A stretch of DNA of 64,000 nt from positions 310,001 to 374,000 of the forward strand of contig DASXEW010000003.1 in NCBI GenBank assembly GCA_036489885.1, written 5' to 3'. Numbering within the stretch: the stretch's first letter is position 1; each line of letters opens with the position of its first letter. A program made the position numbers and the translations under genes. Below are positions 15,296-24,391 of the stretch, in pieces. The notes beneath the pieces are model-generated. The model was given only the letters and a program-made list of their open reading frames with translations, ran no database searches and was not told the origin of the DNA. This stretch comes from Candidatus Baltobacteraceae bacterium. Its GTDB lineage: Bacteria > Vulcanimicrobiota > Vulcanimicrobiia > Vulcanimicrobiales > Vulcanimicrobiaceae.

Positions 15296-16905
15296 GCTCG
15301 AACCGGCTTCGCATATTCGGAGCGCGCCGGATCGTGGCGCAAGACCGCCGCATTGAACCGGAGGCTTTCGCAACGTTCGGTGAGTGGATCATCGACTCGG
15401 GCGGCTTCATGCTCTTGCAAGACCGTTATCCGCGCGCCGAGATCGTCGAGCTCGACGGCGTCGTCGTTCCGGGATTCAACGACGCTCACGCGCACCTCGC
15501 AATGGCGGCCGAGGATCTCTTGCACCTCGACTTCTCAATCAAGTCCGTTCACTCACTCGCCGAGATCAAAGCGCGCATCCGAAGCGAAGCCGCCGTTCGC
15601 CCGACTTCGGAATGGATTCGCGGCAGCCGCTACGACGACGCGAAGATGGTCGAGGGCCGGCTACTCACGCGCGCGGATCTCGATGAAGTCGCGCCCGATC
15701 ATCCGGTGCTCGTTTTGCAGGTCGCGGGGCACTGGGGCGTTGCGAATTCGCGTGCGCTTGCGCTCGGCGGCATCAATGAAGAGACTCAACCTCCGGACGG
15801 CGGCGCATTTGGACGCGACGCCGCCGGAAAACTGAACGGCGTCCTCTACGAGCAAGCAATCTTCAACTTCGCGTATCCCTCGGTCGCGCACGGAGAGAAA
15901 AGCGTCGCACCGCCCAGCACTGACGCCGAACGATTACACGGGCTCAATCGCGCGCAAACGATGTTCCTCGCCGCAGGGATAACGTCGATGGGCGATGCGC
16001 TTTGCGGTCCCGCCGACATCGCGCTCTTTGCGGAAGCCGAGCGTCTCGGCGATCTCAAGCTGCGGCTCAATGCGATGCTGGCCGTCGATCACTACGAGAA
16101 GCTGCACGCCCTGGGCGTTCGCACCGGCTTCGGAAACACACGTCTGCGGATCGGAGGGATAAAATCGTTCGTCGACGGCGCGATCGGAGGTCGGACCTGT
16201 CTCTTGGCCGAGCCGTTCGAAGGTACCGACTACTACGGAATGCAGACCACGCCGACCGATGAGCTGCGCGAGATCGTGCGGCGCAGTCAGTCCGACGGAA
16301 ACAGACTATGCGTCCACTGCAACGGCGACCGCGCGCTCGACATACTGCTCGGCGCGTTCGAAGACGCGGCGAACGAATTTCCGCGGCCCGGACTGCGGCA
16401 TCGCATCGAACACTGCAGCGTCATAAACGAAGAAATTCTCCAGCGCATCAAGCGCTTGGACGCCTGTGCCATCCCGTTCGCGGGCTACGTCGCGTATCAC
16501 GGCAGCAAGCTGATCGAATGGTACGGCGAAAAACGGCTGGAGCGCATGTTCGCGCACAGCTGGTTTCTGCGCGAGGGGATTACCGTTGCCGGATCGAGCG
16601 ATTATCCGTGCGGACCGTTCGAGCCGCTCTACGGCATGCAGAGCATGGTGACGCGGCGCGCCGACGACGGCCCGGAGCTCGGCGTGAACCAGTGCGTCAG
16701 CCCACAGGAGGCGCTTGCAATCTACACGCTGGGCTCTGCGGAGGCCGCCGGAGACCTCGGAATCAAAGGCCGGCTCGCGCCCGGGTATCTCGCCGACTTC
16801 GTTTTGCTCGAAGACGATCCGCTGACGGTCGCGCCTTCGCGCATTGCTTCGATTCCGATCAGAGCAACATACGTTGGCGCCGAAAGGGTCTGGTCGAGCG
16901 ACTAG
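15292..16905 (+). CDS. Amidohydrolase family 3 (YtcJ-like) hydrolase
   Basis: 537 residues from a GTG at 15292 that overlaps the mmsA stop (GTGA). Metal site: HxH in GFNDAHAHL; later GGIKSFVDGAIGGRT, CVHCNGDRALD, LRHRIEHCSV and SSDYPCGPFEP, the order seen in Amidohydro_3/YtcJ-like enzymes. Ends with the small beta domain GRLAPGYLADFVLLEDDPL. It hydrolyses an amide or similar bond in the cytoplasm. Being third in the aminotransferase operon, it could release the amine consumed by the first enzyme; the substrate is unknown. Confidence 0.9.
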   Translation: MSSNRLRIFGARRIVAQDRRIEPEAFATFGEWIIDSGGFMLLQDRYPRAEIVELDGVVVPGFNDAHAHLAMAAEDLLHLDFSIKSVHSLAEIKARIRSEAAVRPTSEWIRGSRYDDAKMVEGRLLTRADLDEVAPDHPVLVLQVAGHWGVANSRALALGGINEETQPPDGGAFGRDAAGKLNGVLYEQAIFNFAYPSVAHGEKSVAPPSTDAERLHGLNRAQTMFLAAGITSMGDALCGPADIALFAEAERLGDLKLRLNAMLAVDHYEKLHALGVRTGFGNTRLRIGGIKSFVDGAIGGRTCLLAEPFEGTDYYGMQTTPTDELREIVRRSQSDGNRLCVHCNGDRALDILLGAFEDAANEFPRPGLRHRIEHCSVINEEILQRIKRLDACAIPFAGYVAYHGSKLIEWYGEKRLERMFAHSWFLREGITVAGSSDYPCGPFEPLYGMQSMVTRRADDGPELGVNQCVSPQEALAIYTLGSAEAAGDLGIKGRLAPGYLADFVLLEDDPLTVAPSRIASIPIRATYVGAERVWSSD

Positions 16906-16942
16906 GAACAGCTTTCGTCCGCTGTTTGAAGGAGGGGCTTTC

Positions 16943-18262
16943 ATGGCGCGTCTTGACCGACGGACGTTTCTCGAACTTTCCGCTGCCGGTATCGGGGCAG
17001 CAACCGCAACCGGTCTTCCCGCGGAAGCAATCGCGGCCGCCGAGGCTTCACCATTCAAACCCGAAAAGGGCGCACAGCTGCAGCTCTTGCGTTGGACGGA
17101 GTTCGTCAAGGGCGATCGCACGGCGTGGGAAGAGAACACCAAGAAGTTTACGGAGCTGACCGGCGTCCCGGTGCAAATTCAGTGGCTGAATTGGCCGGAT
17201 GTTTCGCCGAAAGCCGCACTCGCCGCGCAGATCAACTCCGGGCCCGATCTCATCATGGGCTGGAACAGCGACGCGTATCTGTATCCGGATAAGCTGGTCG
17301 ATGTCGGCGATCTCGTCGATTACATTCAAAAGAAATCAGGTTACGTTTACCCGGTCGCGCGTTCGTATTGTTACCATGACACGCTCAAGCGTTGGATCAG
17401 CGTTCCGATCGGCGTCCCCGGCAATGCCATGGCGTATCGCAAGGACTGGATGGAGCAAGCCGGCTTTCAGAGTTTCCCTACCGACATGGACGGAATGCTC
17501 GCCCTTGCACGCGCGATGAAGAAACAGGCACACCCGTGCGGCTTCTCGCTCGGCCATGCCGTCGGCGACAGTCAGGGCTGGTCGCATTGGAACCTGTGGG
17601 GACACGGCGGGCGTCAAGTGAACGCCGACAACTCGCCGGCGATCGTTTCCGCCGAGACGCTGTCATCGATCGAATACGCGCAGCAGCTCTTCGAGACGAT
17701 GATCGACGGCGTCGCATCGTGGGGCGATGCAAACAACAACCAGGCATTCCTCGCCGGCCAAATTTCACTAACGATGAACGGCATCAGCATCTGGTACGTC
17801 GCCAAAGCGCAGTATCCGAAACTCTTCCCTGTGACGTACAACGCGCTTCCGCCGCTGGGTCCGATCAAGCAGCGCACGCAATTTAGCACGTTCACGCACG
17901 CCTACATTTGGAAGTACAGCAAATATCCGAACGCTGCTAAGGAATACTTGCGGTTCATGCTCGATCGGGAGCAGGCAGGTAAGTGGGTGACCGACATGAT
18001 CGGCTATATCACGCCCGCCTATCGCGGGTTTTCGAAGCTTCCGGTTTGGACCTCGGATCCGAACGTCACGCCGTACCGCGACGTACTCGACGGCGCGCGC
18101 TTCGACGGCTGGCCAGGAGTCCCCGGACGCGCCGCAGCCCAAGCTACGGATCAGTTCGTGCTGATCGACATGTACGCCGACGTCTGCATCAACAAGATGG
18201 CGCCGCGCGCTGCTATGCAAAAAGCCGAAAACCGACTCACGCAAATCTATAAATCGGCCTAG
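16943..18262 (+). CDS. ABC transporter substrate-binding protein (family 1), Tat-exported
   Basis: 439 residues from the ATG at 16943, preceded by GGAGGGG. A twin-arginine signal (DRRTFLELSAAGIGAAT) precedes an Ala-rich cleavage region. The mature part is an extracellular solute-binding protein family 1: early WTEFVKGDR and FTELTGVPVQ, the conserved DLIMGWNSDAYLYPDKL, then VPIGVPGNAMAYRKDWM. Such proteins feed CUT1 (carbohydrate/glycerol-phosphate-like) importers. It is followed by two matching permeases but no ATPase gene. Ligand not predictable; operon context points to an amide- or amine-containing compound. Confidence 0.93.
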   Translation: MARLDRRTFLELSAAGIGAATATGLPAEAIAAAEASPFKPEKGAQLQLLRWTEFVKGDRTAWEENTKKFTELTGVPVQIQWLNWPDVSPKAALAAQINSGPDLIMGWNSDAYLYPDKLVDVGDLVDYIQKKSGYVYPVARSYCYHDTLKRWISVPIGVPGNAMAYRKDWMEQAGFQSFPTDMDGMLALARAMKKQAHPCGFSLGHAVGDSQGWSHWNLWGHGGRQVNADNSPAIVSAETLSSIEYAQQLFETMIDGVASWGDANNNQAFLAGQISLTMNGISIWYVAKAQYPKLFPVTYNALPPLGPIKQRTQFSTFTHAYIWKYSKYPNAAKEYLRFMLDREQAGKWVTDMIGYITPAYRGFSKLPVWTSDPNVTPYRDVLDGARFDGWPGVPGRAAAQATDQFVLIDMYADVCINKMAPRAAMQKAENRLTQIYKSA

Positions 18263-18315
18263 CCCCTCTGCTCCGGCGTCTCGACTCGCCGCCCGTTCTC
18301 GGGCTCATCCTCATC

Positions 18316-19152
18316 GTGCCGGCCGTCCTAATTTTGGGCGGCCTGCTCGCATATCCACTGTTCCTCGGCGTTTGGTTGAGCCTGACGAACACGGTGCTCG
18401 GATCGCCCGGCCAGTTCGTAGGATTTCAGAACTACATCGACCTCATCTCCGATCCGACGTATCGCGGTGCGGCGATGTTCTCAATAGCCTACACGTTCTT
18501 CGCAGAGATCGGAAAAGTCAGTCTCGGACTAATCCTGGCGCTGATCGTGAACCAGAAGTTCGCCGGCTATCGTATTGCCCGCGCAATGATGTTGATGCCG
18601 TACGTCGCGCCGACGGTTCTCAGCGCCTTGGCTTGGCTGTGGCTCTTCGATCCGCAGTTTAGCGCCATCAGCTGGCTGCTGATGAAAATCCACCTCATCC
18701 ATGCGCCGATCAATTTCGTCGGTTCGCCGACGCACGCTCAGATTTCGGTGATCGTCGTGAACATCTGGCGTGGACTTCCGTACTTTGCGATCGGATATCT
18801 GGCCGGCTTGCAAGGCATCAATAAGGACTTGCTCGAGGCGGCTGCCATCGACGGCGCATCGGCTTGGCAATCGTTCTGGCGGATTACGTGGCCGCTGCTC
18901 TTGCCGGTGACGACGATTTTGGTGTCGTTCTCCGCGATCTTCACGCTGACCGATTTTCAGTTGATCTGGACGATCACGCGCGGTGGTCCGACGGATGCAA
19001 CGCAAGTCTTTACCACGCTCGCATATCAACGCGCGATCACCGGAGGATCGCTCGGACAAGGCGCCGCCGTTGCGATCTCGCCGATCATCTTCATGATCTT
19101 CTTTGCCTGGTTCGTCGTGCGCTCGGTCCGTGAGGAGCGGGCGACCGCATGA
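18316..19152 (+). CDS. ABC transporter permease, MalF/UgpA type
   Basis: 278 residues from a GTG at 18316, six membrane segments, with the EAA loop LLEAAAIDGASAWQSFWRITWPLLLP that contacts the ATPase. The GTG start cuts the first membrane segment. The frame is open upstream and reads LLRRLDSPPVLGLILI from a CTG at 18268, which looks like the true N-terminus of this family, so the start may be a rare CTG six bases after the previous stop. The stop overlaps the next gene by ATGA. Forms a heterodimer with the following permease. Confidence 0.9.
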   Translation: MPAVLILGGLLAYPLFLGVWLSLTNTVLGSPGQFVGFQNYIDLISDPTYRGAAMFSIAYTFFAEIGKVSLGLILALIVNQKFAGYRIARAMMLMPYVAPTVLSALAWLWLFDPQFSAISWLLMKIHLIHAPINFVGSPTHAQISVIVVNIWRGLPYFAIGYLAGLQGINKDLLEAAAIDGASAWQSFWRITWPLLLPVTTILVSFSAIFTLTDFQLIWTITRGGPTDATQVFTTLAYQRAITGGSLGQGAAVAISPIIFMIFFAWFVVRSVREERATA

Positions 19153-19973
19153 ACCGCGTACGCGCGCTGCGGATTTACGTGCCGCTGGCATTCTACGCGG
19201 TCTTTTTGCTACTGCCGTTCTACTGGATGCTCGCGACTACGTTCAAGATAAATCAGGAGCTGCTGGTTACGCCCAACCCGTTTCTGATCTATCACTGGAC
19301 GCTCGAGCACGTCGTCAATCTGCTAACCCAGACGCGCTATCTTACGTGGTTCGGTAACACGCTGGCTCTCTCGATCGGAGCGATGCTGCTCAGCGTTTCG
19401 GTCTCCTATATCACTGCATACGCAATCATCCGCCTACGCTTCCCGGGAAGTCAGGCCTTCGGCACCGCAATTTTTCTTGCGTACATCGTCCCGCCCGCGA
19501 TCTTGTTCATCCCGCTTGCGACCGTTCTAATCCAGCTCCACTGGTTCGACAAGCTGTGGGCGCTGATCCCGATCTACGCGACGTTCTTGATCCCGTTCTG
19601 CACGTGGGTGCTGATCGGATTTCTGAAGTCGATTCCGCGTGAGCTCGAGGAAGCCGCGCGCGTCGACGGCGCGAGCAATCTCATGATCATGTGGCGGATC
19701 ATCCTCCCGATCGCGGTACCCGGGATTATCACGACCGCTATCTTCTCGTTCACGTTGTCGTGGAACGAATATCTGTACGCGCTCGTCTACATGTCGTCGC
19801 CCGAGAACAAAACCGTCTCGGTCGGGATGACGTCGGAACTGATCAGCGGCGACGTATTTCAGTGGGGCCAATTGATGGCCGGTGCATTGATCGGGATCAT
19901 CCCGGCGCTCTTAGCGTACTTCTTCTTTGCAGAATATTACGTCGCCGGGATGTCCGGATCACTTAAGGACTAG
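19149..19973 (+). CDS. ABC transporter permease, MalG/UgpE type
   Basis: 274 residues with six membrane segments. The EAA motif LEEAARVDGASNLMIMWRI is the ATPase contact. The start ATGA overlaps the MalF-type gene. Together with the substrate-binding protein this makes a CUT1 importer lacking its own ATP-binding subunit; the MalK/UgpC-type ATPase at 35512 is the only such gene in the window. Its stop overlaps the convergent small exported protein gene by four bases. Confidence 0.93.
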   Translation: MNRVRALRIYVPLAFYAVFLLLPFYWMLATTFKINQELLVTPNPFLIYHWTLEHVVNLLTQTRYLTWFGNTLALSIGAMLLSVSVSYITAYAIIRLRFPGSQAFGTAIFLAYIVPPAILFIPLATVLIQLHWFDKLWALIPIYATFLIPFCTWVLIGFLKSIPRELEEAARVDGASNLMIMWRIILPIAVPGIITTAIFSFTLSWNEYLYALVYMSSPENKTVSVGMTSELISGDVFQWGQLMAGALIGIIPALLAYFFFAEYYVAGMSGSLKD

Positions 19974-20332
19974 GCTCCGCCGAAAATTCCGCCCCAGGCT
20001 TTGTATTGGGAATCCGCACCATGCATTGAATCTTTGGCCATCTTCATGGTCTTCGAATCTTTGCCGCACTTCATTTCCCACGCGCTCAGATCGCGCTGGC
20101 CCTTCGCCATCGCCATCATGGCGTGAGCGTAGTCCTTGTCCATATCGCCGGTGCTCTCCATCGACGACATTTGAGTGCCCATCTTGGAAACAGCCGCATG
20201 CATCGCTTCCGGCGTGCAACCCGCCATCGAATGCATGGAGCTCATGCTCTGCTGCGCTACACCTACTGCGGGCGCGGCGAGGCAGGCAATGCCGAGCGCC
20301 AGCACCGGCGCCACGAGAAATTTGGCAAACAT
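19970..20332 (-). CDS. Small exported Met/His-containing protein, function unknown
   Basis: 120 residues from the ATG at 20332 with AAGGAT a few bases upstream. The signal peptide ends near GVAQQ (about 28). The mature part has about 14 methionines in 90 residues (MSSMHSMAGC, HAMMAMAKG, MKMAKDSMHG) plus two cysteines. The segment DMDKDYAHAMMAMAKGQ recalls DUF305 proteins, but the HH pair of that family is absent. Methionine-rich periplasmic proteins often bind copper or silver; that role is a guess. No metal-resistance gene adjoins it. Confidence 0.6.
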   Translation of the reverse strand: MFAKFLVAPVLALGIACLAAPAVGVAQQSMSSMHSMAGCTPEAMHAAVSKMGTQMSSMESTGDMDKDYAHAMMAMAKGQRDLSAWEMKCGKDSKTMKMAKDSMHGADSQYKAWGGIFGGA

Positions 20333-20625
20333 AGCAATCCTTCCGAAAAAAGTGTTGGAACGTATCGTCCGCAGGTAGACTACGCTCGAATCACCCCGGC
20401 GTCGGTAAGGCTGCTCACCGCCGCTTTGTAAGCTAACCTACATCCCTCGGACGACGCGCGTACTACCCTCTCACCATGAGCATCGCAGCAGTAAGTTCCT
20501 GAACCGGAGCCTCGGCGGCTAGTTGGGCCGCCCCCGTGCAAGCCGTCGCGAGCGCGCCACGACCGGCGCCTGCCGTCTCCGCCGTCCAAGAGGGTCTGGG
20601 AACGCATGTAGACGCTTACGCATGA
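20333..20625. other. Intergenic region, no gene recognised
   Basis: 293 bases between divergent genes. It contains a possible GC hairpin around 20398-20424 (CGGCG...CGCCG). No tRNA, known riboswitch or convincing promoter was found, and short ATG frames stop within a few codons. Confidence 0.5.
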
Positions 20626-21888
20626 GTGCGCGTCCCGTCGGCTCTGACCGCGACCTTTGCGAGCCTTCAACGACACCGAAACTATAGGCTTTACTTCTAC
20701 GGCCAGCTGATCTCGCAGATCGGCACGTGGCTGCAAAACGCAGCGCAAGCCTGGCTCGTGCTGGATCTCACGCATTCGGCACAGGCCGTCGGCGTCATGG
20801 GCTTTGCGCTTTACGGACCGTACGCGCTGCTGGGGCTCTTCGGCGGCGCGCTCGCCGACCGTCTCGATCGCAAGCGCACGATGATCGTGACGCAGAGCGC
20901 GATGGCACTCGCCGCGGCGGCGCTTGCACTCATCGTGATGCTGCACGTCGACCGCCTCTGGGTCGTCGACCTGCTCGCGGCCGTGCGCGGAACGGTGCTC
21001 GTGCTCAACAATCCGAGCCGCCAAGCGCTGATGGTACAAATCGTCGGACGCCGCGAGCTTGCAAACGCGATCGCGCTCAATTCGAGTCTGAACAACGCGA
21101 CGCGGATCATCGGCCCGGCGATCGCCGGCGTGTTGATCGCCGCGGTAGGCACCGCCGCGTGCTTTGCGCTGAACGCACTCAGCTTCATTCCGGTAATCGT
21201 CGCACTCGCCATGATGCGGCGCTCCGAGTTTCATACGCGCGCGCGTCGTCCGGCGCAAGTTAGGTCGTTCCGAGCTGCGATCGTCGAGGGTTTACGCTAC
21301 GCGCGACGGCGCAAGACGATCGCAATTGCGCTAACGATGCTCTTCGTCATCTCGTTGACGGCGATCAATTTCAACGTTCTGCTCCCGATCCTCGCCCGGC
21401 AAACGCTTCATGGCGGCGCCGAAGTTTACGGATTCATTACTGCATGCTTCGGTTTCGGGGCGCTTGTCGGCGCACTGTTTACTGCTGCGCGCGCGAGATC
21501 GGGACCGATCGTATTGCTCGCCGCGGCTGCCGGCTTCGGCGCAATGCAATTCGTCGTCGCGCCGCAAACGAATACGGTCCTCGTCGGAGTATCGCTCTTC
21601 TTCATGGGCATCTTCTACACGACGTACACCGCGACGACCAATGCGCTCGTGCAGCTCGCGACGCCGGAATTCTTACAGGGCCGGATCGCTGGACTCTATT
21701 CATATCTCTTTCTGGCATCCGGCCCGATCGGATCGTTGCTCGTCGGCTGGATATGTGAACACGCGGGGACGAATGTGATGTTCGAGGTCGCCGGGGCCGC
21801 GACGCTTGCGATTACGTTCGTCGGTGTCCTGGCGCGGCCGTGGCCGATGCCTTCGGGGTCAGCCTCGGCGCGACGTCGTAGAGCCTAG
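20626..21888 (+). CDS. MFS transporter (EntS-like MFS_3 family)
   Basis: 420 residues. The N-terminus LQRHRNYRLYFYGQLIS then IGTWLQNAAQAWLVLDLT is the hallmark of the EntS-like exporter branch; the loop GGALADRLDRKRTM is the MFS motif after segment 2. Twelve membrane segments are expected. The GTG at 20626 is used because an overlapping ATG at 20622 is in another frame and stops early. These proteins export siderophores, drugs or other small molecules; the substrate is unknown. The Liv-type operon starts four bases downstream, so co-transcription is likely. Confidence 0.88.
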   Translation: MRVPSALTATFASLQRHRNYRLYFYGQLISQIGTWLQNAAQAWLVLDLTHSAQAVGVMGFALYGPYALLGLFGGALADRLDRKRTMIVTQSAMALAAAALALIVMLHVDRLWVVDLLAAVRGTVLVLNNPSRQALMVQIVGRRELANAIALNSSLNNATRIIGPAIAGVLIAAVGTAACFALNALSFIPVIVALAMMRRSEFHTRARRPAQVRSFRAAIVEGLRYARRRKTIAIALTMLFVISLTAINFNVLLPILARQTLHGGAEVYGFITACFGFGALVGALFTAARARSGPIVLLAAAAGFGAMQFVVAPQTNTVLVGVSLFFMGIFYTTYTATTNALVQLATPEFLQGRIAGLYSYLFLASGPIGSLLVGWICEHAGTNVMFEVAGAATLAITFVGVLARPWPMPSGSASARRRRA

Positions 21889-21892
21889 AACC

Positions 21893-22753
21893 GTGGAGCC
21901 CTCGCTCGTCGCAATCGAGATTCTGAACGGCATCGTTCTGGGCGTGATCTACGCGCTCGTTGCAGCCGGGCTCACGCTGATCTTCGGGATGCTCGACATC
22001 CCGAATTTTGCGCACGGCGCGTTTTATGCGCTGGGTGCATATGTCGCGTATACGGCAATGACGCATGCGGGCTTCCCGCTGGCGTTGCTTGCTGCGCCGC
22101 TCGCCGTAGGACTCGTCGGAATCATAATCGACGCCTTGTTTATACGGCGACTCGCGCGTGCCGGACACACGTATCAGATTCTTTTCACGCTCGGCCTCGT
22201 GCTGATCGTGCAAGAATCGATCGTGCTGATCTGGGGACCGAATCCCCTCAGCGTCGAGGTTCCGCGTGGACTGACCGGCGGCATCGCGCTCGGCATCATC
22301 TCGTTTCCGTACTACCGCGTTTTTCTTGCGGTGGTCGCAGCGCTGTTGATCGCGGCAGTTTGGATCGTTCTCGAACGCACCAAGCTCGGCGCCGTCATTC
22401 GCGCGGGCATCGAAGATCCCGAGATGGTCGATGCGATCGGCTATGACGTTCAGCGACTCTTCACGCTTGTTTTCGGGATTGGTGTCGCACTTGCAGCGAT
22501 CGCCGGCGCGCTGATCTTGCCGCTTCGCGGCGGTCAACCCGCGATGGGCAACGAGCTCAACGCACTTTCGTTCGTCGTCGTCGTGATCGGAGGACTCGGT
22601 TCGTTTGCGGGGGCTGTCGTCGCCGGCATTCTCGTCGGGCTCGTGCAATCGCTGATGTCGATCGTCTTTCCGGCCGCGGACGAAGTCGCGATCTTCGTTG
22701 CGATGGCCGTTGTGCTGCTCGTGCGGCCGCAAGGACTTTTCGGAAGGCGATGA
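21893..22753 (+). CDS. livH: Branched-chain amino-acid ABC transporter permease LivH
   Basis: 286 residues from a GTG at 21893, chosen because the product then begins as LivH does (IEILNGIVLGVIYALVAAG, FGMLDIPNFAHGAFY). The ATPase-contacting region includes TKLGAVIRAGIEDPEMVDAIG, and the C-terminus has the typical GGLGSFAGAVVAGILVGL. The frame is open further upstream inside the MFS gene but is not LivH-like there. The stop overlaps livM by ATGA. Ligands of this family include branched-chain and other amino acids, amides, urea and aromatic acids. Confidence 0.93.
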   Translation: MEPSLVAIEILNGIVLGVIYALVAAGLTLIFGMLDIPNFAHGAFYALGAYVAYTAMTHAGFPLALLAAPLAVGLVGIIIDALFIRRLARAGHTYQILFTLGLVLIVQESIVLIWGPNPLSVEVPRGLTGGIALGIISFPYYRVFLAVVAALLIAAVWIVLERTKLGAVIRAGIEDPEMVDAIGYDVQRLFTLVFGIGVALAAIAGALILPLRGGQPAMGNELNALSFVVVVIGGLGSFAGAVVAGILVGLVQSLMSIVFPAADEVAIFVAMAVVLLVRPQGLFGRR

Positions 22754-23667
22754 ACGCAAGGCGACTACCGTTCGCAATCCTGGTTGCGCTGATCGTGCTT
22801 GCGCCGCTAGTCGTGCACTATCCGGACCTGCTTGCGCAAGCGCTGATCTTCGGACTCATGGCAGCCGCGTTCAATTTGCTGCTCGGCGAGCTGGGTTTTC
22901 TCTCGTTCGGGCAGGCCGTGTTCAACGGCCTCGGCGCGTATGCCGCCGGACTGCTGCTCGTCCACGTCGCTCACGTTCCGATCCTGCTTGCGCTCGCACT
23001 CGCTGCGTTGTGCGGTGCGGCCGGCGCCGCGATCGTTGGTTTGCTTGCAAGCCAGGGCGCCGGTGTGTACGCGGTGATGCTGACCTTCGCGTTCAACGAG
23101 CTGGCGTACTATCTCGCGTTCCAGCTGCGCGACATCACCGGCGGCGACAACGGATTGCGCGGCATCGTTCGCCCCACGCTGTTCGGCCTCGACTTGAGCA
23201 GCAACGTCGCCTACTACTATTTCACCGGCGCCGTTTTCCTGATCGTGTTTTACGCGCTCTTGCGAGTCGTCGATGCGCCCTTCGGCCACGTGCTGCGCGC
23301 GATTCGCGAGAACGAAGCGCGCGCCCGCGCGATCGGCTACGATACGCGCCGTTTCAAAGTATCGGCGTTCGTGATTTCAGGTGCGATCACGGGGATCGGC
23401 GGCGCACTCTACGCGATGCTCTACGGTTTCGTACCGCTGGAAGTCGTCGACTTCACGACGTCAACGAACATCGTCGTGATGGGCATCCTGGGCGGAATCG
23501 GTTCGCCATACGGCGCGATCGCCGGCGCCGGGATCTTTACGCTGCTCTCCGACAGGCTCAGTCACGTCTGGGCGCACTGGCCGCTCATACTCGGCCTTCT
23601 GTTTTGTACGGTCGTCATGGTAATGCGCGGCGGTGTCGTGCAGTTGTTGCATGTTAAGCGCGCGTAG
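22750..23667 (+). CDS. livM: Branched-chain amino-acid ABC transporter permease LivM
   Basis: 305 residues with about nine membrane segments. LivM signatures: FNLLLGELGFLSFGQAVFNG, the loop FGHVLRAIRENEARARAIGYD, and GGIGSPYGAIAGAGIF. Pairs with LivH to form the membrane channel. ATGA overlap upstream; its last 17 bases overlap the start of livG. Confidence 0.93.
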   Translation: MNARRLPFAILVALIVLAPLVVHYPDLLAQALIFGLMAAAFNLLLGELGFLSFGQAVFNGLGAYAAGLLLVHVAHVPILLALALAALCGAAGAAIVGLLASQGAGVYAVMLTFAFNELAYYLAFQLRDITGGDNGLRGIVRPTLFGLDLSSNVAYYYFTGAVFLIVFYALLRVVDAPFGHVLRAIRENEARARAIGYDTRRFKVSAFVISGAITGIGGALYAMLYGFVPLEVVDFTTSTNIVVMGILGGIGSPYGAIAGAGIFTLLSDRLSHVWAHWPLILGLLFCTVVMVMRGGVVQLLHVKRA

Positions 23668-24391
23668 TCTCACCAAGCGGTTCGGTGGAACCGTTGCGGT
23701 TGACGGTGTCGACCTTGACGTGCGTAAGGGGACGCTTCACGCGATCATCGGTCCGAATGGTGCGGGAAAGACGACCCTCTTCAATCTTCTGGCAGGCGAC
23801 ATGGCGCCGAGCAGCGGCGCTATCGCGTTCGAAGATCGTGAGATCACGCGTCTTGACGTGCGCGAGCGCTCGCATCTCGGGATCGGACGAAGCTTTCAGC
23901 GCACCAACGTCTTTCGCAACTTGAGCGCCTTCGAGAACGTTCGCATCGCGGCCCAATCGCGGACGCACGCGAGCTTCGGACTCTGGTCTTCGGCGAAGCG
24001 CCTTTCGGCCGTCACCGCAAAAGCTCACGCCGTGCTCGCGGAGCTAGGCCTCGAGCATCTTGCGGAGCGCCGTGCGGGCGAGCTCGCGGGCGGCGACCAG
24101 CGATTGCTCGAAATTGCGATCGCGCTCGCAACCGAGCCGGTGTTGCTGCTGCTCGATGAGCCGTCGCAAGGGCTCTCCGGAGAGGACGCGCGCGCATTGC
24201 TCGCGCGAATTCGGGCGTTCTCGGCACATTACACGATCGTATTGATCGAACACAACATGCACCTGGTGATGGAACTTTCCGACGAGATCACCGTCATGAA
24301 TTTCGGCAGCGTTCTGGCCCGTGGAACTCCGGAACAAATCCGCGGCGACGAGCGCGTTCGCGCGGCGTACTTGGGGAATCGGACGCCATGA
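23651..24391 (+). CDS. livG: Branched-chain amino-acid ABC transporter ATPase LivG
   Basis: 246 residues from the ATG at 23651, inside the livM end. Walker A GPNGAGKTT; LivG-type RSFQRTNVFRNLSAFENV; Walker B LLLLDEPSQGL; C-terminal NFGSVLARGTPEQI. The ABC signature reads LAGGDQRLLEIA instead of the usual LSGGxQQ, an unusual but conservative change (Ser to Ala, then Asp). It hydrolyses ATP on the cytoplasmic face with LivF. Confidence 0.93.
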   Translation: MLSARSLTKRFGGTVAVDGVDLDVRKGTLHAIIGPNGAGKTTLFNLLAGDMAPSSGAIAFEDREITRLDVRERSHLGIGRSFQRTNVFRNLSAFENVRIAAQSRTHASFGLWSSAKRLSAVTAKAHAVLAELGLEHLAERRAGELAGGDQRLLEIAIALATEPVLLLLDEPSQGLSGEDARALLARIRAFSAHYTIVLIEHNMHLVMELSDEITVMNFGSVLARGTPEQIRGDERVRAAYLGNRTP

